DNA from: Planotetraspora kaengkrachanensis
GTDB taxonomy: Bacteria > Actinomycetota > Actinomycetes > Streptosporangiales > Streptosporangiaceae
Reading direction: 5' to 3'
Assembly: GCF_016862895.1 (NCBI RefSeq)
Contig: NZ_BONV01000012.1
Span: forward strand, 62,001-126,000
Length of the DNA stretch: 64,000 nt
Below, piece by piece: positions 1-8,727 of this stretch. Position 1 is the first letter of the stretch. Each line of letters starts with the position of its first letter. Position numbers and translations under genes: made by a program. The notes under the pieces are model-generated. The model saw only the letters and a program-made list of their open reading frames with translations. It was not told the DNA's origin and did no database searches.

Positions 1-2554
1 CGCCGCCCACGAGGACGTATCGGGCGTACGCGCCGATCAGCGTGGTCTCCAGCGCCGGGTCGTCGCTCACGACGGCGGTCACCCGGTGCAGACCGACGGC
101 CGGATTGGACACTGCGGCCCGCAGCAGCCGGGTCGACATCGCGACCAGCGGATGGTTCAGGTGCGCGAGCACGACGTCGTCGCCCAGCTCCTTGACCACC
201 AGCGGGTCGAAGGTGATCGGCCGCTGACGAGGCGTCTCCCCGTCTTTCGTGATCTTCTCCAGCAGGCCGGCGCCCGCTCGCTCCCAGGAGCCGGTCAGGG
301 GCGGTACCTCGAACAGGCCCTCAGTGAGGTGCTTCTCCTCCAGGTAGGGCTTGAGCGGTTGCTGCCGGGCCAGGTCGAGCGCGGTGTCCACGACCCGCTT
401 CACGTTCTGGGGGGTGATACCGAGCTCACTGACGGTCCCGTCGAGATTCGTGCGCAGCCTTCTGACCTGTTCGCCGACGTTGGACTCGACGGGGACGTCC
501 TCGGGGGGAGCCTTCTCGTCGATGTCGTCGAGGCCGACGTTCTCCCCGAGCATGCGCCGCTGGACACGTTCGGAGATGACCGCGTTGACCGGGCCGAGGT
601 CCTTCTGCTGCTGGGCGACCTTCTCCGCGATCCGGGCGAGAAACTCCAGATCGGCCTCGTAGGAGTCGACCGTCTCACCCTTGAAGACACCGACGAAGTG
701 GAAGATCTCGGGAGTGCGCTGCTGGCCGTACCGGTCGATGCGGCCGATCCGCTGCTCCAGCTTGTTGGGATTGAACGGGATGTCGTAGTTGACGAGCCGA
801 TGGCAGTGGTTCTGCAGGTCGATGCCCTCACCGGCGGCGTCGGTGGCGAGCAGGATCCGGACCGGGTAGTCGACCGGGTCCTTCTGGAACGCCTGCCGTA
901 CGTGCTCGCGCTCCTCGACGGACAGGCCGCCGTGCAGGAGTTCGATGTGGTCACCGCCAAGCCCCTCCTGGTGCAGCAGCTCGGCGAGCCAGGTCTGGGT
1001 GTCGCGGTATTCGGTGAAGACGACGACACGCTCGTTTGTCCACTGACCTTCGGGCTTGGTCGCCGCTGTGAGGTAAGTGATGAGCTCCTGGGCCTTGGCA
1101 TCTGGCCGGGTGGAGTGGCGCTGCGCCCAGGCCCGCATCCGCTCGAGCAACTCGATCTCCTGCGCGGTCGCGCCCTCTTGAAGGGGGTGCGCCCGGTTGA
1201 CTGCGTCGTCCTCGGCCTCCGCCAGCGACTCGTCATCGAGAGTCGCCGTGTAGTCGTCGAATTCCTCTAGCCATTCGGGGATCTCGTCGGTCACGTCGGC
1301 GGCGACCTTAGCGTTCACCGTCTCGAGGTAGACGCCCACCGTGTGAAGGAAGGCGGCCGGGCTGGAGAAGAGCCGCTTCTTCAGCAGCAGCGTGACGAGG
1401 TCAGCCGCCTTGCGGCCCTTGTTCTTCGTCAGCCGCTTCTTGCGGAGGGTGGCGAACTCCTTCAGCAGGTCGTGGATCTCCCGCTCTTGCGGCGGATAGA
1501 GAACGGCGATGGACTTCGCGCTGCGCTCCATGAACCGCCGGGAGCCGTCGCCGTTGACGATGTCGCGCTTGAGGCGGCGGACGACGGTGTCCTTGACCGC
1601 GGCAGGGTCCGGATCGACGCCGCGGGCGAAGCGCTGGTCGTCGAGGGTCTCCAGGAGCGCCGTGAAGGACGCCTGGTAGCCGTTGTGCGGGGTGGCGGAA
1701 AGGAACAGCCGGTGAGTGAAATGCGGCGCCAGCATGCGGATCAGCTTGGTCTGCTGGGAGTCGACCGCGTAGACCTGCTTCGGCGCGGCCGGGGCGACGT
1801 GATGGGCCTCGTCGAGGATGAGCAGGTCGAACTCCCGTCTGTCACTGGACGGGTCGAGCACCTCGCCGAGCAGCCGCTGTGCCTTCTGCCCGCGTAACCA
1901 CGGGAGGCTGACGATCGTCAGCGAGTAGACCTCGAAGGGGTTGGCGGCGCTGCCGTGGGTGCGCCGGACGATCGCGCAACGCTCGGTGTCGATGATGGTG
2001 AAGTCGAGGCCGAACTTCTCGGCCATCTCGTCCTTCCACTTGAGCGTCAGGCCCGCCGGACAGACGATCATGATGCGTCGGCCGCGATTTCGCAGCAGCA
2101 GCTCCTGCGCAACCAGACCGGCCTCGATCGTCTTACCGAGACCGACGTCGTCGGCGAGCAGCAGGTTCACGCGGGGGGCGTCGACCGCGCGGGCGACGGG
2201 CTCGAGCTGGTAGTCCTCGATCGCGACACCGGAACGGAACGGCGCCTGGAGCGTTTTGACGTCGGCGCTCGTGACGGCCGACCAGCGGATGGCGTCGAGG
2301 AACGCCGTCAGCCGCTCCGGCGAGTCAAACCCGCCCGAGGTGACATCTGGGAGCGATCCACTGGGAAGCACCCTGCGACCCGGCTCCACCTCCCATACAA
2401 CGGTGAGCGAGTCGCCGTACCGGCCGTCTTCCACGCTCTGCAGGGTCACCAAGGTGCTGCCCGGCGCGGGCTCGACCTCGCCCACGACCCATCGCTGTCC
2501 GCGAACCGCAACCAGGTTGCCGATCTCCGGCCTGTCCACCGTCGTCCTCGTCAC
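1..2554 (-). CDS. SNF2/RapA-type helicase, DISARM DrmD-like (C-terminus beyond window)
   Basis: This is an SF2 DNA-translocase ATPase; about 851 codons are inside the window and the rest lies to the left. A beta-rich region of about 105 residues comes first. The motor follows: motif I DDVGLGKT ending near residue 142, motif II DEAH at 248-251, SATPHNG near 285, a long insert, then the helicase C lobe with LLATDAAGEG near 568 and QRIGRIDRYGQ near 600. GTG at 2554 is chosen because GAGGAG lies 8 bases upstream. The layout (early N-terminal module, RapA-like core, charged insert) recalls DrmD of class 1 DISARM, but drmA, drmB, drmC and the methyltransferase are not in view, so a stand-alone RapA-like defence helicase is also possible. 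It is divergent from the DUF4352 gene at 2891. Confidence 0.75.
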   Translation of the reverse strand, partial: MTRTTVDRPEIGNLVAVRGQRWVVGEVEPAPGSTLVTLQSVEDGRYGDSLTVVWEVEPGRRVLPSGSLPDVTSGGFDSPERLTAFLDAIRWSAVTSADVKTLQAPFRSGVAIEDYQLEPVARAVDAPRVNLLLADDVGLGKTIEAGLVAQELLLRNRGRRIMIVCPAGLTLKWKDEMAEKFGLDFTIIDTERCAIVRRTHGSAANPFEVYSLTIVSLPWLRGQKAQRLLGEVLDPSSDRREFDLLILDEAHHVAPAAPKQVYAVDSQQTKLIRMLAPHFTHRLFLSATPHNGYQASFTALLETLDDQRFARGVDPDPAAVKDTVVRRLKRDIVNGDGSRRFMERSAKSIAVLYPPQEREIHDLLKEFATLRKKRLTKNKGRKAADLVTLLLKKRLFSSPAAFLHTVGVYLETVNAKVAADVTDEIPEWLEEFDDYTATLDDESLAEAEDDAVNRAHPLQEGATAQEIELLERMRAWAQRHSTRPDAKAQELITYLTAATKPEGQWTNERVVVFTEYRDTQTWLAELLHQEGLGGDHIELLHGGLSVEEREHVRQAFQKDPVDYPVRILLATDAAGEGIDLQNHCHRLVNYDIPFNPNKLEQRIGRIDRYGQQRTPEIFHFVGVFKGETVDSYEADLEFLARIAEKVAQQQKDLGPVNAVISERVQRRMLGENVGLDDIDEKAPPEDVPVESNVGEQVRRLRTNLDGTVSELGITPQNVKRVVDTALDLARQQPLKPYLEEKHLTEGLFEVPPLTGSWERAGAGLLEKITKDGETPRQRPITFDPLVVKELGDDVVLAHLNHPLVAMSTRLLRAAVSNPAVGLHRVTAVVSDDPALETTLIGAYARYVLVGG

Positions 2555-2890
2555 ACCTACTCCTCGCCAACGGCCCCTCGGCCGGCTCAGTCGCCGCCCG
2601 TTCTGCCCGGGAGAGAGCAGACAGCCTGCAACAGTCTGGCAGGCACCCGGGAACGTTTCAGGTCAATCAGCCCGCAGCCAGGCTCGGACGGTCGTCCCGG
2701 AATCTACGGCACTTTGCTGGAAATTGTCCATAGCAAGAGATAACTTGTGCGCCGACTTCACAGTCTGCTCTAATGCTGGACGTCTACACGGAGCCGGTCG
2801 CGACTCGCGCTGTCGCGCTGACTCCGCCGACTCGAGATCCGCGCCGGGCACACGGACGTGACCGGCTCATCCCTCGCATCTGGAGATCCC

Positions 2891-3523
2891 ATGCACGACA
2901 ACCCCCAGAACCAGGCCCCGTACGGCTACGCGCAGCCGTACCCGCAGACCGTGATCGTGCAGAAGAAGGGCGGCGGCTGCCTGAAGGCGCTGCTCATCGG
3001 CGCCGCCGTACTTGTGGTGCTTGTCGTCGTCGCAGTGCTAGTGGGCGGGGGCGACTCCGGCAGTGGCGTCGGGTCGACTTCGGCCTCCGCTCCCCAGAGG
3101 GAAACGTCGCAGGAGGACCCGGCGAAGACCGCCGGCGTCGGCGACCTCGTGAAGGACGGCAAGTTCTCCTTCAAGGTCACCAAGATGGAGAAGGGGCTGT
3201 CCAAGGTCGGCCAGGGCTTCGCGGCTTCCAAGGCCCAGGGGCAGTACGTCATGATCCACCTGACCGTGACGAACATCGGCGACGAGGCCCAGATGTTCAC
3301 CGACTCGGCGCAGAAGCTCATTGACGACAAGGGCCGCGAATACGACGCGGACTCGGGCGCCGCCATCTTGCTCGACGACTCCAACGCCTTCCTGACGAAC
3401 ATCAACCCCGGCAACACGGTCAAGGGCTTCGTGCTGTTCGACGTGCCCAAGAACACCAAGCTCACGGCCATCCAGCTGCACGACTCGGTGTTCTCCGGCG
3501 GCGTCACGGTCAACCTGTCCTGA
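2891..3523 (+). CDS. Membrane-anchored DUF4352-type protein
   Basis: The protein has 210 residues. A Pro/Tyr/Gln-rich cytoplasmic N-terminus (about 30 residues) leads into one membrane segment at roughly 33-52 and a Ser/Gly linker. The extracytoplasmic domain follows, with the DUF4352 pattern: a GKFSFKV opening strand, a YVMIHLTVTNIGD core, and a late GFVLFDVP strand. This immunoglobulin-like fold is known in many actinomycete surface proteins and lipoproteins; its ligand is not known. ATG at 2891 is preferred over an earlier in-frame start at 2858 because GGAGAT lies just before it. The coiled-coil gene at 3584 starts only 60 bases downstream on the same strand, so co-transcription is plausible. 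Nothing in the sequence shows that it is itself a defence gene. Confidence 0.8.
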   Translation: MHDNPQNQAPYGYAQPYPQTVIVQKKGGGCLKALLIGAAVLVVLVVVAVLVGGGDSGSGVGSTSASAPQRETSQEDPAKTAGVGDLVKDGKFSFKVTKMEKGLSKVGQGFAASKAQGQYVMIHLTVTNIGDEAQMFTDSAQKLIDDKGREYDADSGAAILLDDSNAFLTNINPGNTVKGFVLFDVPKNTKLTAIQLHDSVFSGGVTVNLS

Positions 3524-3583
3524 TCTCCACCAGCGGTTCTCCGTAGCCGTCGCGCGCGCCTTCCCCCGAACTCTGGAGCAGCC

Positions 3584-5545
3584 ATGCCCTCGAATGTGAC
3601 GCGGCTTTATCAAGCCGTCCTGCGCGACCAGGCGGCGCCGATCTCGATCCGGCTGCGCCGCACCTTTTCAGAATGGCTGGTGGGAAAAGGATTCCCGCCC
3701 GCTGACGCCGGACGCGCGATAGTGGAGCACGAGAAAGACGGGGCCCGGCTCTGCATGGAGCGGCGTGGCGACTCCGGACGGTACACACTGGACGAACCCT
3801 GCGAAAGCGGACTGGTTCGCACCAGGGTCACCTACACCGAGTCGGTTCCGGGCATGACCGGCTGGGTCGTGATCACTGTCGACCAGCATGGGGATCGCGA
3901 TCCCCTGACTGCGAATGCCCCAGGGTTCGTACCAAGCTATCTGCGGACCGCAAGGATCACCGATGGTGGCGTGCACCTGGAGGACAGCCCCGTCGTCGTC
4001 GACGAGGACGATGTCCAGCGGTTCGTCCACACGCTGGCCGAGCACCGAAGGCGGGTGCCGGTCGTCGTCGTCTCCATCGACGCGCAGGACGTCGGCGCCT
4101 CCCGTTCACGTGCGGATTACCTGGCCACCGAGGTAGCCGGCGCCGGCGTGGTGGCACGGCTGGGCGACCTGCGTTCGCAGGATCGGTTCAACCAGGCCAT
4201 GGGCGCAGACCTCGGTGTCTTCGGCGGAGGCATCCGTACGTACTTGGCACCCTTCGACCCTGCGGAAGAACGCTATCCGTACCGCCACCGGCCGATGGCT
4301 GGATCGATGATCCGCAACCAGGGCAATCATGCCCTCGACCTCGCGATCGACGGTCTCATCGGTGAGACCGCGCGGCGTAAACTGCCCGACGATGTGCAGA
4401 AGACCCTGCGCGTCGTCAACCGCGTGCTGGCCGGCCGGGCTGAGCAGCGCGAGATCGCGGAGGCCGTCGCGGCCCGCCCAGCCGTCGGCAATCCGGGCCT
4501 TGAAGAGCTGCGCCGCCGGATGATGGCCAAGACCGTACGGTCCACGCCGCCCGTCGTCATCGACGAAGAATCCACGCCACAGTCGCAGCCTGAGCAGCCG
4601 GAAGTCGCAGAGCCGGAGACGGCACCTGTTGAGTTGGCGGGGCTCGCCCAGAACGTGGCCGACATCGTGGTCAAGGAACTGCGTGGAGAACTGGAGGCGG
4701 CACTGTCGCTCGCCATCAGCTCCACCTCCTCCGATGCCTCGGGCAAGGAGTCAGGAGAACTACTGCGCCAGATCCGCACGCTCGGTGCCCACGTCGCCGG
4801 CCTGCGTGACCTTGTGACGGAACGGCGCGGCAACGATGAGCTACTGGTCGAGGCCGAGGACGAGAGCGACCGGCTCGCCGCCGAGATGGACAGCCTTCGC
4901 GGGGAGCACAGTCTGCTCCTGGAGGAGTACGCGGAGGCCGTCACCAGTGTGCGGAGACTGACCGAGCAGGTCCGCCGTCTGGAACGTAAGCTCGCCGAGG
5001 CGGGCCAACCGGTATACGGCGTGGCCTTGGATGATGACCTCTTCGAGCCGACCAACCTGATGGACACCTTGATCGAAGCGCGTGAGCGGTTGCCCCATGT
5101 CGTCATCGGCGACACCGACAGCGCGGCGACTCGGCTGGATCTCAACCATCCCGCGCTCTGCCGCACCTGGGCCGCCAAGGCGTGGGACGCGCTGCGAGCG
5201 CTCAACGACTTCGCCAGAGCCAGATCCTCCGGCCAGTTCGCCGGTGGTTTCTACGACTGGTGCACTGCCGGCTGCTCCGGTCGGCTCACCATCCCGACCG
5301 GAATGCTCTCGATGCGCGAGTCTCAATCCGTGGCCAACCGGCCCAAGTACAGCGACCCACGGAGGTTCGCCGTCCCCACCGAAGTAGATCCGAGCGGCAA
5401 GCTGCTTATGGAGGCGCACGTCAAGCTCCGGCCTGTGGGTTATCCGGCGCCTCGGATGTACTTCCACGACGACTCAGGCGGCGTCACCGGCAAAATCTGG
5501 GTCGGTTATCTCGGCGACCACCTTCCCAACACCCGAACCAACTGA
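3584..5545 (+). CDS. Unrecognised coiled-coil protein, 653 aa
   Basis: I do not recognise the family. The first ~320 residues look globular, with a hydrophobic strand VVVVSIDAQD near 165 and a Gly-rich DLGVFGGGIRTYLAPFD stretch near 210-225. A Pro/Glu-rich linker lies around 325-350. A strong acidic coiled coil covers about 415-480 (heptads in EDESDRLAAEMDSLRGEHS and the following residues). The C-terminal ~150 residues hold cysteines and a closing module YFHDD...GKIWVGYLGDHLPNTRT. No transmembrane segment, NTP-binding motif or nuclease motif is evident. It sits between the DUF4352 gene (60 bases upstream) and the helicase-dynamin operon (299 bases downstream), all on the same strand. A sensor or adaptor role is only inference from the island context. 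Confidence 0.75.
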   Translation: MPSNVTRLYQAVLRDQAAPISIRLRRTFSEWLVGKGFPPADAGRAIVEHEKDGARLCMERRGDSGRYTLDEPCESGLVRTRVTYTESVPGMTGWVVITVDQHGDRDPLTANAPGFVPSYLRTARITDGGVHLEDSPVVVDEDDVQRFVHTLAEHRRRVPVVVVSIDAQDVGASRSRADYLATEVAGAGVVARLGDLRSQDRFNQAMGADLGVFGGGIRTYLAPFDPAEERYPYRHRPMAGSMIRNQGNHALDLAIDGLIGETARRKLPDDVQKTLRVVNRVLAGRAEQREIAEAVAARPAVGNPGLEELRRRMMAKTVRSTPPVVIDEESTPQSQPEQPEVAEPETAPVELAGLAQNVADIVVKELRGELEAALSLAISSTSSDASGKESGELLRQIRTLGAHVAGLRDLVTERRGNDELLVEAEDESDRLAAEMDSLRGEHSLLLEEYAEAVTSVRRLTEQVRRLERKLAEAGQPVYGVALDDDLFEPTNLMDTLIEARERLPHVVIGDTDSAATRLDLNHPALCRTWAAKAWDALRALNDFARARSSGQFAGGFYDWCTAGCSGRLTIPTGMLSMRESQSVANRPKYSDPRRFAVPTEVDPSGKLLMEAHVKLRPVGYPAPRMYFHDDSGGVTGKIWVGYLGDHLPNTRTN

Positions 5546-5702
5546 TCGCGTCAAATCCGCGACCCCGCTGCCCCAGGTCCGTAGCAGAGCCGTACGTGCG
5601 ACGCGATCGAACGGGTCCCACGGTGCTGGCACACGGCCTCGTCGTTTCACCATCTTCCATCTCATGCCATCGACCAGATGCACAGCTTGTGGAAGATCAC
5701 AT

Positions 5703-5725
5703 ACCGGTTGCAGTTTTAGACCGGT
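5703..5725. promoter_or_regulatory. Pair of ACCGGT half-palindromes upstream of the helicase-dynamin operon
   Basis: The 299-base gap before the helicase gene has no gene. It contains two ACCGGT hexamers 17 bases apart (5703-5708 and 5720-5725), separated by an AT-richer TGCAGTTTTAG. Each hexamer is itself palindromic, so the pair is both a direct and an inverted repeat. It lies about 120 bases before the start codon, in a region with promoter-like TTG hexamers. An operator is possible, but chance occurrence of a GC-rich hexamer is not excluded. Confidence 0.3.
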
Positions 5726-5844
5726 CCATTCCCCCTCGAATCGGCTGTTACTAGCATCACCACAACCGTGAGTGATCGACAAAGGAAAGCGATGCTCGCC
5801 TGCATTGCCGTTTGCCCATCCCATTCCCGTGATCGGAGTCGCTG

Positions 5845-8727
5845 ATGGCTGCCGGTCGGGAGCGCAAGCTGATCACGGTCGTTCAAGAAGCGTTGTCCGC
5901 CGGTCCGGTGCCGCGGGATGCCCTGCTCACAGCAGTGCACGACGCCGGTCTGCGGCGGATCGACGCCGGTGTGCTCTGGGAGACCTGCGTCACCCACGGA
6001 ATCGCTGATCTTCACGACGAACTGTGGGTCCCCCGAGGATGGGCCGCGCCCACCTCTAGTGGAGTCGCCGTGCAATCTCCCTCGCAGTCGACGCCCGTAA
6101 GAACGGTAGCGGAACGTTCCATCCACGAGCAGGCGGTTGCTCAGGTCAGGCGGCTGGCGGCGGAAGTGGGCCTTCCTGCGGTGGAGCCGATGCCACCTGT
6201 GGGCCCCGTACCCGCTCACTGGGCGGAGGTGGCGGCCAGCGCGTCCCGTGCTTTTCATGACGAGCTCCAAGCGGTCACGAAGAGCCGGACACAGACCGAC
6301 GTGCCGCTGTCTGACGGAACCGAAGCCGGCAGGGCGCACAGTCGGCGGAAGCTAATGCGGTTCGAGGCGCAGGGCGATTTGGGCGTCCCGGAAGGCACAC
6401 CGGCCACCCTCGTCATCAAGGATGCGCAATTCGCCGTCGAAGTGATCTCCGTCTTCGGCAACGTCGTCACCCTCTCGATGCCTACGGATGCCCCAGCGGT
6501 ACGTGAGGCCGCCCTGCGTCTCGACCTGTCCTGGCTGCTCACCGCGCAAAGCCGGCGGCTGAACGAGCTCACTCACGGCGGACCCGGCTTCAACGCCGAG
6601 GCAGCCCTCGCCGTCGTGACACCTCCGAGAGCCGGCGCGTCTCCGGCGCGAAGGAGACTGGCCTACGCCGATTTCAAAACGCTCAACGAGGGTCAGCGCA
6701 ACGCCGTCGAGCTCGCACTCGCGCCGGAAATCACCTGGTTGTGGGGGCCTCCGGGAACGGGTAAGACGACAACGGTTTCCGCGCTTGTGGCGAAGCTGTT
6801 CAAGCGCGGAAGGCGCGTTCTCCTCGCCGCCCCGACGAACGCGGCGCTGGACGTCGTGGTGCAGGCGGTATTGAAGCGCCTGCCGGATGTCGCCGGGGGC
6901 CGGGTGGTCCGCCTCGGGCAGCCTGCGGACCCGTCGCTGGTCGACCGCGCCGTCGGCCGGGTTCTCGTGGACGAGATCGCCGCCGAGCGTGGCGCCCCCC
7001 TTGCGCAGCACCGCGTGGAGGTGGGTGGGCGTCTCCGCGATTGCCGCAGAGGACTTGCCGCCCTGCGGCGCCGCAAGGACCGGCTCACACCTGATCAAGA
7101 AGCGACGCGACTCAAGCTGGAGACGGAGATCGCCGAACTCCAGGCCGTGATGCGCGAACTGGACAGCAAACTGCTGGAGGTGCGACGTCAGGTATGCCGA
7201 GAGGCCACCGTCGTGGCGGCCACCGCCCATCAGGTCGTCCTCGACACGCTCAAGCACATCACTTTCGACGTAGTCGTACTCGACGAGGCAAGCATGACGA
7301 GCGCCGCGCTGGCCATGCTCGTGGCCGGAATGGGGAGCGGGCACACTGTCATCGCGGGGGACTTCCGCCAGTTGCCCCCCATCGCGGTCGCCGACACCCC
7401 ACGCGCCCACGAGTGGTTGAAGCGCAGCGTCTTCGAGAAGGCGGGCATCGATACTGCTGTGGCAGAGGGACATCCGCCTGTCCGCCTGGCCGCCCTGACC
7501 GAGCAGTACCGCATGCGCCAGCGCATCGGAGACATCGTCAGCACCGCCTTCTACCCCGAAAGCCCACTCGTCACGGCGTCGGCTGTAGGAATCAGAGCGA
7601 CAAGGAGCCGGGCTCCATGGGCGACCAGCCAGCTCATGGTCGTGGACACGTCGGACATGCGGGCACGGACAGCGCGTAAGCAAGGCATCTTCTCGCGTTA
7701 CAACCTGATGCACGCTCAACTGGTCGCCGCGCTGGTCCGCAGTGCGACGAACAACGCCCACGACGTCGCCTTGATCAGTCCGTTCGCCCCTCAGGCCCGC
7801 CTGCTCGAGTCTCTACTGCCCGAATCGCGTTCGGAGGAGTGGGCCGCCTCCACCGTTCACCGGTTCCAGGGAGGCGAACGCGACATCGTCGTCTACGACG
7901 CGGTCGACACCGGCCACGGCATCACGCGACTGCATCCGTGGTTCACCGACGGCGCCAGCGGAAGTGAAGGTGCACGACTACTCAACGTCGCGGCGAGCCG
8001 CGCCCGTGACCATCTGGTCGTGGTCGGCACCTTCGACGCGCTCCACCGCCATCGCTCCTCGGGCAACGCGGTGTCGACATTCATTGCGCACCTGCTTGAT
8101 CGCGCAGAACGTCTGTCGTGGGACGAAGCCATCGCCCTTTCTTCCGGCGCCACCCAGCACGTGGAAAACGGAATCGTTGAGCGGTTGTACGACGACATCG
8201 CCAGAGCGGAAACGGTTGAGATGTGGCTGCCCGCAGCACCGCTGAGGGGTCTGCCCTCTCTTGTGCCGGCGTTGCGACACCTTCCTAACGACGACACCGA
8301 CAAAGAAGCGGTGACCATCTGGGTCGAACCGGAGTCCGACGGCCACCTACCCGTTGCAGCCCTCCAGGCTCTGAGGGAAGGAATCAATATCCGCCCGTGC
8401 CAGCCCATCCTGGAATCCCTCGCCGTGATCGACGATGTCGTTTGGTCCTCGTCCGCATCGCTTCTCGGGCCGATGCCGGGAGTGGTGCTCCGCACCGAAG
8501 ACCGGGTGTTCGCCGACGCGGTACGTCGCGCACAACGACGCCGTCCCGGGGCGGCGCCGGGCAGCGGGCAAGCAGGCGACGACTGCGGACGTTGCCAGCG
8601 AACGTTGATCCGCTACGAGGATCAACGTTGGGGACAACCAGAACTCCGATACGAATGCGCCGCCTGTGATCGCTTGAGCAGGAGAAGCAAAGGCAAGTCC
8701 TCGCCAAAAGGGAGTGACACGAAATGA
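5845..8727 (+). CDS. UPF1-like SF1 helicase with degenerate PLD-like tail and zinc ribbon
   Basis: This 960-residue SF1B (UPF1/DNA2-like) helicase has motif I WGPPGTGKTTT near 302-312, motif II VVLDEAS near 475, motif III GDFRQLPPI near 504, motif IV/V-like EQYRMR and TVHRFQGGERD, and motif VI LLNVAASRARDHL near 715. About 280 residues without a clear match precede the motor. After it, residues ~770-920 resemble the PLD-like domain fused to many UPF1-like defence helicases. In the core IxHxKxxVID-type strand, however, the His and Lys are replaced (ILESLAVIDD), so phospholipase or nuclease activity looks lost. The end is a CxxC-x20-CxxC zinc ribbon. ATG at 5845 has GGAG 6 bases upstream. The stop overlaps the dynamin gene by 14 bases, so the two are probably translationally coupled. 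Confidence 0.85.
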   Translation: MAAGRERKLITVVQEALSAGPVPRDALLTAVHDAGLRRIDAGVLWETCVTHGIADLHDELWVPRGWAAPTSSGVAVQSPSQSTPVRTVAERSIHEQAVAQVRRLAAEVGLPAVEPMPPVGPVPAHWAEVAASASRAFHDELQAVTKSRTQTDVPLSDGTEAGRAHSRRKLMRFEAQGDLGVPEGTPATLVIKDAQFAVEVISVFGNVVTLSMPTDAPAVREAALRLDLSWLLTAQSRRLNELTHGGPGFNAEAALAVVTPPRAGASPARRRLAYADFKTLNEGQRNAVELALAPEITWLWGPPGTGKTTTVSALVAKLFKRGRRVLLAAPTNAALDVVVQAVLKRLPDVAGGRVVRLGQPADPSLVDRAVGRVLVDEIAAERGAPLAQHRVEVGGRLRDCRRGLAALRRRKDRLTPDQEATRLKLETEIAELQAVMRELDSKLLEVRRQVCREATVVAATAHQVVLDTLKHITFDVVVLDEASMTSAALAMLVAGMGSGHTVIAGDFRQLPPIAVADTPRAHEWLKRSVFEKAGIDTAVAEGHPPVRLAALTEQYRMRQRIGDIVSTAFYPESPLVTASAVGIRATRSRAPWATSQLMVVDTSDMRARTARKQGIFSRYNLMHAQLVAALVRSATNNAHDVALISPFAPQARLLESLLPESRSEEWAASTVHRFQGGERDIVVYDAVDTGHGITRLHPWFTDGASGSEGARLLNVAASRARDHLVVVGTFDALHRHRSSGNAVSTFIAHLLDRAERLSWDEAIALSSGATQHVENGIVERLYDDIARAETVEMWLPAAPLRGLPSLVPALRHLPNDDTDKEAVTIWVEPESDGHLPVAALQALREGINIRPCQPILESLAVIDDVVWSSSASLLGPMPGVVLRTEDRVFADAVRRAQRRRPGAAPGSGQAGDDCGRCQRTLIRYEDQRWGQPELRYECAACDRLSRRSKGKSSPKGSDTK

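Noticed and set aside
86-1270. Long plus-strand open frame (394 codons) opposite the DrmD-like helicase
   Set aside because: It mirrors the helicase codons on the other strand; the minus strand has all helicase motifs, and the plus-strand product is a Leu/Val/Asp-rich antisense translation without family likeness.
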